Position numbers and translations under genes: made by a program. From positions 1 through 10,836 of the forward strand of contig JAGFXI010000038.1 of NCBI GenBank assembly GCA_017861095.1: a DNA stretch of 10,836 bases, given 5' to 3'. The stretch's first letter is position 1. Each line of letters begins with the position of its first letter. Source of the DNA: Deltaproteobacteria bacterium (GTDB taxonomy: Bacteria > Desulfobacterota > Syntrophobacteria > BM002). Shown piece by piece: positions 6,569 through 10,836 of this stretch. A model generated the notes under the pieces. That model made no database searches. It had not been told where the DNA came from and saw only the letters and a list, made by a program, of their open reading frames with translations.

Positions 6569-6596
6569 AGTATAGCAGGGAGCCCTCAGATGTCAA
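6569..6596 (-). promoter_or_regulatory. Sigma-70 promoter for the pyrG-kdsA-kdsC operon
   Basis: Minus strand: a perfect -35 TTGACA (6596-6591), a 16-bp spacer and -10 TATACT (6574-6569; five of six consensus bases). It is the strongest promoter match in the window and sits about 230 bp upstream of the pyrG start. The predicted transcript start near 6562 gives a leader of about 225 nt. Confidence 0.72.
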
Positions 6597-6640
6597 GGCA
6601 GCGGGACTGCGGCGATGGCGCGTCCAATTCCCTTTTTCCC

Positions 6641-6669
6641 TTGCAATTTCCTATGGCCTATCCTATAGT
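6641..6669 (+). promoter_or_regulatory. Candidate sigma-70 promoter for the CBS-ACT gene
   Basis: -35 TTGCAA (6641-6646), a spacer of exactly 17 bp and -10 TATAGT (6664-6669; five of six). It lies on the plus strand about 220 bp upstream of the CBS-ACT start and immediately divergent from the pyrG promoter. Confidence 0.55.
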
Positions 6670-6889
6670 GGCGTCACTGCTGAGTCGGATTTCCGAAGGA
6701 GCATCGGTGTTCTGGACTTCCGGCAGGGCCTCGGGATTTCACTCTTCCCTTCCGAGCCTTCTGTACACACCATCGTTGCGAGAACGGTCTGGTCCTTCCC
6801 ATGCCTTTCGGGAGGGGTGAGACCTTCGATCCAGCGATGCACTATCTCTTCCGGGCTAGCGCCGCGAGGGCTGAGGAGGCTGCGTCCCC

Positions 6890-7495
6890 ATGGTTGTGGC
6901 TCGACGCATGACCAGGAATCCGGTGACTATTTCTCCGAAGGCCTCTATCCAGGAGGCCATCCAGCTCATGAAGCGTCACGCCATCCGGCACCTCCCCGTT
7001 GTCGATCAGGAGAAACGGCTGGTGGGCTGGATCAGCGACAGCGATCTACGCGGCGTCATCATCCCCTCGATGATCGAAGATCTCACCGTGGGAGATGTCA
7101 TGATCGCCGATCCCATCACCGTCACACCCGATGAGGTCCTCGAGAAGGCGGCCCTCCTTATCACCGAACACAAGATCGGGGGCCTGCCGGTCCTCGAAAA
7201 CGGCAAACTGGTTGGCGTCATCACCGTGATAGACATCCTCGAGGCCTTCATCGACATCATGGGAGTACTCCGCTCCAGCTCCCGGCTCGATGTCCAGCTG
7301 CGGGACTGCGGCGTCGATTTCCACGAGGTCTCTCGGATCATCCGGGAGCACGATGGCGAGATCATCAGCGTCGGTATCCTAAGTGACACGCCTGAGAGGC
7401 GCATTTACTCTTTTCGCCTCGAGAAGTGTGACGTTGAACGGGTCCGCCGCGCCCTGGAGGCGAGCGGCCACAAGGTAGTATCCTTTATTCCCTGA
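6890..7495 (+). CDS. CBS-domain pair plus ACT-like domain protein (AcuB-like)
   Basis: Predicted soluble cytoplasmic regulator of 201 aa. Two CBS motifs form a Bateman module: the first at about residues 1-57 (RRMTRNPVTISPKASIQEA, then HLPVVDQEKRLVGWISDSDL), the second at about 66-122 (VGDVMIADPITVTPDEVLEK, then GGLPVLENGKLVGVITVIDIL). The remaining residues, about 130-200, resemble an ACT domain (GVDFHEVSRIIREHDGEIISVGIL, ending RRALEASGHKVVSFIP). CBS pairs usually bind adenosine nucleotides and ACT domains small ligands, so a sensor role is likely; the partner is unknown. The domain order matches AcuB, encoded in Bacillus with the acetyl-CoA synthetase deacetylase/acetylase genes. Here too the next gene is an AMP-forming acyl-CoA ligase. 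The ATG at 6890 has GGAGG 10 nt upstream and fits the family N-terminus. No catalytic residues are visible. Confidence 0.85.
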   Translation: MVVARRMTRNPVTISPKASIQEAIQLMKRHAIRHLPVVDQEKRLVGWISDSDLRGVIIPSMIEDLTVGDVMIADPITVTPDEVLEKAALLITEHKIGGLPVLENGKLVGVITVIDILEAFIDIMGVLRSSSRLDVQLRDCGVDFHEVSRIIREHDGEIISVGILSDTPERRIYSFRLEKCDVERVRRALEASGHKVVSFIP

Positions 7496-7713
7496 GGGGG
7501 TATGCACGCAACCCAGTTCGTTCTGAAGCGGTTGTCTGCTTGACGCGATATCTGTGATTCATCCGGGCTCCGGTCGGGGCGACGACCGGGCATCTCGTGA
7601 GTTCCTCTGCCTACTCCACCACCTGAAGTGTTTCTCCGCGTGCTTGAGTTGATCCAGTAAGATCCATTACCCCTGTTCCCGTTAGACCTGTGGGAAAGGA
7701 GGTGAGGCGTCTC

Positions 7714-7788
7714 CGTGTCACTCGGTCGCCCGCAGGCGAGGGCGGACCGTTGGGGACAAGGGGTCACAAGGGCATCGTCACTGACACG
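7714..7788 (+). promoter_or_regulatory. Possible structured leader RNA upstream of the CoA ligase
   Basis: A 7-bp closing stem (7714-7720 with 7782-7788) encloses a hairpin whose arms are CGGTC+GCCC (7723-7731) and GGGC+GACCG (7740-7743 and 7745-7749), with G7744 bulged and an 8-nt loop. GTCAC occurs three times in this segment (7717, 7763 and 7777). It ends 23 nt before the ligase ribosome site. I do not recognise a known riboswitch family, and GC-rich DNA folds easily, so this is a hypothesis. Confidence 0.3.
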
Positions 7789-7810
7789 CCAAGTCTGGGT
7801 TACCTAGAGA

Positions 7811-7817
7811 GGGAGGG
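7811..7817 (+). promoter_or_regulatory. Ribosome binding site fixing the CoA ligase start
   Basis: GGGAGGG ends 7 nt before the ATG at 7825. This decides against the longer in-frame GTG start at 7690, which would add 45 residues unlike the family N-terminus. Confidence 0.75.
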
Positions 7818-7824
7818 TTTTGCA

Positions 7825-9474
7825 ATGGGCAACATACCGGAAGATTACCTACCACCCAAGGACATGTGGCCTGACTATCTCGTCCCGGAGGAATTCGCCA
7901 AGACTCCCATGGAGCTGAACCTGGCCGAGTTTCTCCTCGACCGCCACGTGGCCGCAGGTGGTGCCAACAACCCTGCCGTCAAGTTCATGGACCGGGCCAT
8001 CACCTACGGCCAGCTTCAGGAGCAGGTGAACAAGTTCGGCAACGCCCTGAAAGCGGCAGGCGTGCAACCCCAGGACCGCGTGGGCATCCGGCTGGTGAAT
8101 ACCCCCCCGGCCATCGTCACCATCTTCGCGATCATGAAGGTCGGCGCCATCCCCGTCCCCACCTCCCCGCTCTGGTCCGCGGAGGAAGTGGCCTTTGTGG
8201 CGAACGACGCCGAGATGAAGTACTTCGTCGTCAACGCGCCCCTCATGGGTCCGGTAGAGACGGCCAAGGCCAATTTCGCCGCCGAGACCAAGGTCATTGT
8301 CATCGGCGGCAACCCTGATGAAGTCAAGGCCAAGGGCGATCTGGTCTATGAGGAGATGCTCGCCAAGGGCTCCACGAGCCTCCAGGCGACCAAGCTCAAG
8401 GCCGACGACATCGGCATCATGCTCTATACCTCCGGCACCACCGGCATGCCCAAGGGGTGTGTCCACTTCATCCGCCCTGCGGTCATCGAGTCCAGGATCG
8501 TGAACAATCACGTCTACCGGCTGAAACCCGGGGACGTCTTGGGCGGCTCGGCGCCGGTCTCCTTCGCCGCCGGGTTCGGAACCTTCATCCTCATTCCCTT
8601 CGAGGGTGGTGCGGCCATCTCCCTGATCCCGAAGTTCGCTCCGGGCGACATGATGGACCTCGTCCAGAAGCACCGGATCACGGTGATGACGGGGCTTCCC
8701 ACCGCCTATCGGGCCCTCATGAAGTTCCCCGAGTTCAAGAAGTTCGACACGAGCTCGGTCCGCCTTTACACCTCGGGCGGCGACGCCCTGGGCGCCGAAA
8801 CCCTCCAAGGATGGAGAGAACTCACCGGCCTGCCCATCTGGGAGGGCCTGGGCGGCACCGAGATGCTCCATCTGGTAACCTCAAACACCCTGAACCCCGA
8901 GCCGGTGCCGAACTCCATCGGCAAGGCGCTTCCCGGCGTCAAGGTGCGGGTCGTCGGCCCTGACGGCAAGGACTGCAAGTCCGAGGAGATCGGGAGCATG
9001 CTCCTCAAGGGCCCGTCGGGAACCCTCTACTGGAAGCCGTACGTGGATAACGAGCGGCTCCTGAGCTCCCAGCGGAAAGGTGTGGTGCAGGGCTGGAACC
9101 AGATGGGTGATGCGGTCTACATGCGGGATGACGGCAACATGTTTTTCGTCTCCCGCGAGGACGACATGATCAAGAGCTCCGGCTATCGCATCGGGCCTGC
9201 CGAGGTGGAAGAGGCCATCTGCAAGCACCCGGCGGTGGCAGACTGCGGCGTCATCGGCATTCCCGATCCCGACAAGGGCCAGGTCACCAAGGCCTTTGTG
9301 GTGTTGAAGCCCGGCTTCACGGGGAGCGATCAGTTCTTCGAGGAACTCAAGGATTTCCTCAAGCAGCACATCGCCATCTACAAGCTCCCGCGGCTCATCG
9401 AATACCGGGACGCCCTGCCGCGCACACCCACCGGCAAATTGCTCAGGCGGCTGCTGCGCCCGCCGAAGAAGTAG
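7825..9474 (+). CDS. AMP-forming acyl-CoA ligase, benzoate/2-aminobenzoate-CoA ligase-like
   Basis: Activates a carboxylic acid with ATP to an acyl-adenylate and transfers it to CoA. The 549-aa protein has all adenylate-forming motifs: A3 YTSGTTGMPKG (201-211), the A5 aromatic/GTE motif GLGGTEM (341-347), A7 with D429 in MGDAVYMRDDG, the A8 hinge DDMIKSSGYRIGPAEVEEA (446-464), and A10 PRTPTGKLLRRL with catalytic K538. The N-terminus (YLPPKDMWPDYLVP, then LNLAEFLLDRHV at 31-42) resembles benzoate- and aminobenzoate-CoA ligases rather than long-chain or acetyl-CoA synthetases; the actual acid cannot be read from the sequence. It is cytoplasmic, with no signal peptide or membrane segment. An AcuB-like gene lies upstream; an intrinsic terminator and then a branched-chain-type uptake system follow, consistent with catabolism of an imported organic acid. 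K538 is the residue often controlled by lysine acylation in such enzymes. Confidence 0.88.
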   Translation: MGNIPEDYLPPKDMWPDYLVPEEFAKTPMELNLAEFLLDRHVAAGGANNPAVKFMDRAITYGQLQEQVNKFGNALKAAGVQPQDRVGIRLVNTPPAIVTIFAIMKVGAIPVPTSPLWSAEEVAFVANDAEMKYFVVNAPLMGPVETAKANFAAETKVIVIGGNPDEVKAKGDLVYEEMLAKGSTSLQATKLKADDIGIMLYTSGTTGMPKGCVHFIRPAVIESRIVNNHVYRLKPGDVLGGSAPVSFAAGFGTFILIPFEGGAAISLIPKFAPGDMMDLVQKHRITVMTGLPTAYRALMKFPEFKKFDTSSVRLYTSGGDALGAETLQGWRELTGLPIWEGLGGTEMLHLVTSNTLNPEPVPNSIGKALPGVKVRVVGPDGKDCKSEEIGSMLLKGPSGTLYWKPYVDNERLLSSQRKGVVQGWNQMGDAVYMRDDGNMFFVSREDDMIKSSGYRIGPAEVEEAICKHPAVADCGVIGIPDPDKGQVTKAFVVLKPGFTGSDQFFEELKDFLKQHIAIYKLPRLIEYRDALPRTPTGKLLRRLLRPPKK

Positions 9475-9492
9475 TCCTCACTCGCCAGCCGC

Positions 9493-9524
9493 AATCCCCT
9501 CCCCCTCGGGGGGAGGGGATTTTT
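9493..9524 (+). terminator. Strong intrinsic terminator after the CoA ligase
   Basis: A 13-bp perfect stem (9493-9505 with 9509-9521) around a 3-nt loop TCG. Ten pairs form the core, nine of them G-C (9496-9505 with 9509-9518), and three A-T pairs lie at the base. T5 (9520-9524) and a further pyrimidine-rich run follow. It begins 19 nt after the ligase stop and should separate this transcript from the transporter genes. Confidence 0.92.
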
Positions 9525-9587
9525 CTTTCTTAAGCAGGCCGACTTGGATAGAATAGCGATGCTCACCCTGCCTGCTCTTTTCCTTGT

Positions 9588-9592
9588 GGAGG
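9588..9592 (+). promoter_or_regulatory. Ribosome binding site of the solute-binding protein gene
   Basis: GGAGG lies 7 nt before the ATG at 9600. GAGG can pair with CCTC just before the start codon (3-nt loop), a minor hairpin over the site. Upstream, TAGAAT at 9550 could be a -10 box, but the matching -35 (TTTCTT) is poor, so no promoter is called. Confidence 0.7.
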
Positions 9593-9599
9593 AAACCTC

Positions 9600-10799
9600 A
9601 TGCTGGTCTGGCGCCCGACGTTGCTCTGCTCCCTCCTCGTTCTCCTTCTCGTGAGCCCCTCGGCCCTGGCTGCCCCCATCAAGATCGGCGATATCCATCC
9701 CCTCACCGGCCGCCTGGCGAAGCATGGGCTCGAAAGCCATCAGGGTGTTATCGCCGCCGTGGCCGAGGTGAACGAGGCGGGCGGCGTTTTCGGCAGACAG
9801 GTCGAGCTCGTGAGCAGGGACGACCAGAGTCTTCCCGATGTCGCCATCTCGCGGGCCGAGGAGCTCTGCGCCAGAGAAAAGGTCGTGGGCCTCACCGGCG
9901 GCTACGAGGATTCTCTCGTGGGCGCCGTGAGTGAGGTGGCCCGAAAATACCAGGTCCCCTTCGTTGCCAGCGCCAGCCTCCAGAAGGAGCTGGCCCGCCA
10001 CGGCAACCCCTTCTTTTTCCGGGTCGCCGGGCTGCAGGGGTTTGTGGAACCCCTCTGCGACTTCTTGAGCGAGCGGCTGCGGCCCCAGCGCCTGGCTATC
10101 CTCCACGCCGCCACTCCGGGGGCCACCGAGTTTGCCGCCGACCTCGAGCGCTGTTTGCAACCGCGCGGGATCCCGCTGCGGCTCGGAGAGAAGTTTCGTC
10201 CCGGGACCCCGGATTTCGTCCCCCTCATCGCCAAGCTCGCCACGCTCCCTGCAGACGTGATTGTCTCCGGGGGCTTCTTCTCCGATCACATCCTCCTCGT
10301 CCGCCAGCTCAAGGCGCAGCGCCTGAGCGCCAAGGCCTACATCGGCCCCTGGGGCGTCGCCTACGAAACCTTCCTCGAGGAGATGGGGGAGGATGCCGAG
10401 TACCTCTACGGCACCTCCGCCTGGATGCCGGGGATCACCCTGCCGGGCACGGAGGCGGCCTCCCGGGCCTTTGTCGAGCGCTGTCGTCGGCTGTTCCAGA
10501 GGGAGCCGAGCTCGACCACCATGCACGGTTACACCGCCGCCCGGGCGCTCCTCGCCGCCGTCGAGGACGTGCTCCGGCGCGGTCAGCCGCTCACCGGAGC
10601 GAATGTTCGCCAGGCCCTGGCCGGCCTCGATCTGCTCCTCCCCATGGAGCGCCTCTCTTTCGATGAGCGCGGCGATCCTCGCTCCTATCGCCACGTGGTC
10701 GTCCAGGTCCAGGGTGGCAGGTTCGTAGTCGTCTACCCGCCGGAGCGGGCCACCGGCTCCGCCGTCTACCCGGCACCGCCGTGGAAGCAGAGGCCGTGA
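9600..10799 (+). CDS. Branched-chain amino acid-type ABC transporter substrate-binding protein (LivK/Peripla_BP_6 family)
   Basis: Periplasmic receptor that delivers a solute to a Liv-type ABC permease. The 399-aa protein opens with a Sec signal peptide: MLVWRPTLLCSLLVLLLVSP, then SALA with likely cleavage before APIKIG (about residue 25). No lipobox is seen near the cleavage site, so a soluble periplasmic protein is expected. Family signs include IKIGDIHPLTGRLAKHGLES (start of lobe 1), GVIAAVAEVNEAGGVFGRQVELV, RDDQSLPDVAISRAEEL, the segment VPFVASASLQKEL, FFFRVAGLQG, and in lobe 2 DFVPLIAKLATLPADVIVSGGF and TTMHGYTAARALLAAVEDVLRRG. Ligands of this family range from leucine to aromatic acids, urea and amides, and the ligand here is unknown. 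Its stop overlaps the next start as TGATG. The strong terminator upstream implies its own promoter. Confidence 0.92.
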   Translation: MLVWRPTLLCSLLVLLLVSPSALAAPIKIGDIHPLTGRLAKHGLESHQGVIAAVAEVNEAGGVFGRQVELVSRDDQSLPDVAISRAEELCAREKVVGLTGGYEDSLVGAVSEVARKYQVPFVASASLQKELARHGNPFFFRVAGLQGFVEPLCDFLSERLRPQRLAILHAATPGATEFAADLERCLQPRGIPLRLGEKFRPGTPDFVPLIAKLATLPADVIVSGGFFSDHILLVRQLKAQRLSAKAYIGPWGVAYETFLEEMGEDAEYLYGTSAWMPGITLPGTEAASRAFVERCRRLFQREPSSTTMHGYTAARALLAAVEDVLRRGQPLTGANVRQALAGLDLLLPMERLSFDERGDPRSYRHVVVQVQGGRFVVVYPPERATGSAVYPAPPWKQRP

Positions 10800-10836
10800 T
10801 GTGGATCACCGCCCTTGTCTCGGGGATCGCCCTGGG
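10799..10836 (+). CDS. Start of a branched-chain-type ABC permease (LivH-like), cut by the window edge
   Basis: Only 12 full codons are visible: MWITALVSGIAL, followed by a partial glycine codon. The pattern of a short amphipathic start, then L-V-S-G-I-A-L-G, is typical of LivH permeases, and the gene follows directly on the substrate-binding protein. The ATG at 10799 shares one base with the preceding TGA; AGAGG lies 5 nt upstream. A GTG at 10796 in the same frame is an alternative start. The assignment rests mainly on context. Confidence 0.6.
   Translation, partial: MWITALVSGIAL

Larger units (their letters stand above)
6387..6889. other. Divergent intergenic region between pyrG and the CBS-ACT gene
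   Basis: About 500 bp without a supported gene. In order it holds a small GC hairpin (6394-6411), a G-tract cluster (6479-6507), a terminator-like hairpin (6537-6554), a minus-strand promoter (6569-6596) and a plus-strand promoter (6641-6669). Beyond that is an unassigned leader of about 210 nt for the CBS-ACT gene, containing a 7-bp hairpin (6794-6800 pairing with 6810-6816, one G-U). The two promoters are back to back, with their -35 boxes only about 44 bp apart. Confidence 0.6.
7496..7824. other. Leader region of the CoA ligase gene with strong secondary-structure potential
   Basis: 329 bp without a clear gene. Seen in it: a 7-bp hairpin CCGGTCG/CGACCGG (7570-7576 and 7583-7589) shortly after the CBS-ACT stop but lacking a T-run; an isolated, near-perfect Shine-Dalgarno AAAGGAGGTGA (7695-7705); a 9-bp stem with one bulge at 7723-7749; and a closing pair CGTGTCA (7714-7720) with TGACACG (7782-7788) that would enclose it. 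The frame of the ligase is open back to a GTG at 7690, but the family N-terminus and ribosome site support the ATG at 7825. Confidence 0.5.

Noticed and set aside
6590..7134. Small plus-strand frames upstream of and overlapping the CBS-ACT gene
   Set aside because: They cover promoter sequence or overlap the real gene in another frame, and lack ribosome sites or family features.
7570..7589. Hairpin CCGGTCG/CGACCGG as the terminator of the CBS-ACT gene
   Set aside because: There is no T-run after the stem, so an intrinsic terminator is not supported; it is noted only as secondary structure.
7849..8871. Minus-strand open frame (340 codons) opposite the CoA ligase
   Set aside because: Antisense shadow of the ligase with His/Asp/Gly-rich low-information sequence and no ribosome site.
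9378..10694. Long minus-strand open frame (438 codons) opposite the binding-protein gene
   Set aside because: It is antisense to a well-supported secreted protein gene and runs through the strong terminator into the ligase gene; its composition (Gly/Glu/Ala-rich) is typical of GC-rich shadow frames.
1..10836. Mobile element, phage, CRISPR, defence system, tRNA or rRNA
   Set aside because: No transposase, integrase, repeat-spacer array, cloverleaf or ribosomal sequence was seen on either strand; nearly all coding space is taken by well-known housekeeping, envelope and transport genes.

Overview
The window is ordinary chromosomal DNA from a GC-rich bacterium with an outer membrane. The evidence for this is a KDO/LPS-export operon (kdsA, kdsC, lptC, lptA, lptB) together with sigma-54 (rpoN) and Sec-type periplasmic proteins. 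The gene order pyrG-kdsA-kdsC-lptC-lptA-lptB-rpoN is common in deltaproteobacteria-like lineages and in groups such as NC10 or Rokubacteria. The exact phylum cannot be fixed from the sequence alone. There are no phage, IS, CRISPR, tRNA or rRNA signals.

Left two thirds (1-6386), all minus strand: transcription runs right to left from a good sigma-70 promoter at 6569-6596 through a leader of about 225 nt into pyrG (CTP synthase), kdsA (KDO-8-phosphate synthase, metal-dependent type) and kdsC (KDO-8-phosphate phosphatase). These genes are tightly spaced, and kdsA/kdsC overlap by 4 bp. CTP is the co-substrate that later activates KDO as CMP-KDO, so the grouping makes metabolic sense. A 335-bp gap with a second promoter (3035-3063) precedes lptC-lptA-lptB, the bridge and ATPase parts of the LPS transporter. 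After these comes the N-terminal 283 residues of rpoN, cut by the left edge of the window.

Right third (6387-10836), all plus strand: a divergent intergenic region holds back-to-back promoters, a G-quadruplex-type G-tract cluster and small hairpins. Then come a CBS-CBS-ACT regulatory protein (AcuB-like), a 329-bp leader with strong secondary-structure potential, and an AMP-forming aromatic/organic-acid CoA ligase closed by a textbook intrinsic terminator. Next is a Sec-exported branched-chain-type solute-binding protein, translationally coupled to the first codons of a LivH-like permease cut by the right edge. A plausible reading (inference) is uptake of an organic or aromatic acid followed by CoA activation, with a nucleotide-sensing CBS/ACT protein alongside.

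I found no new multi-gene system. The items most worth a second look are non-coding: the pyrG leader (G-tract cluster plus a terminator-like hairpin) and the structured leader of the CoA ligase gene.
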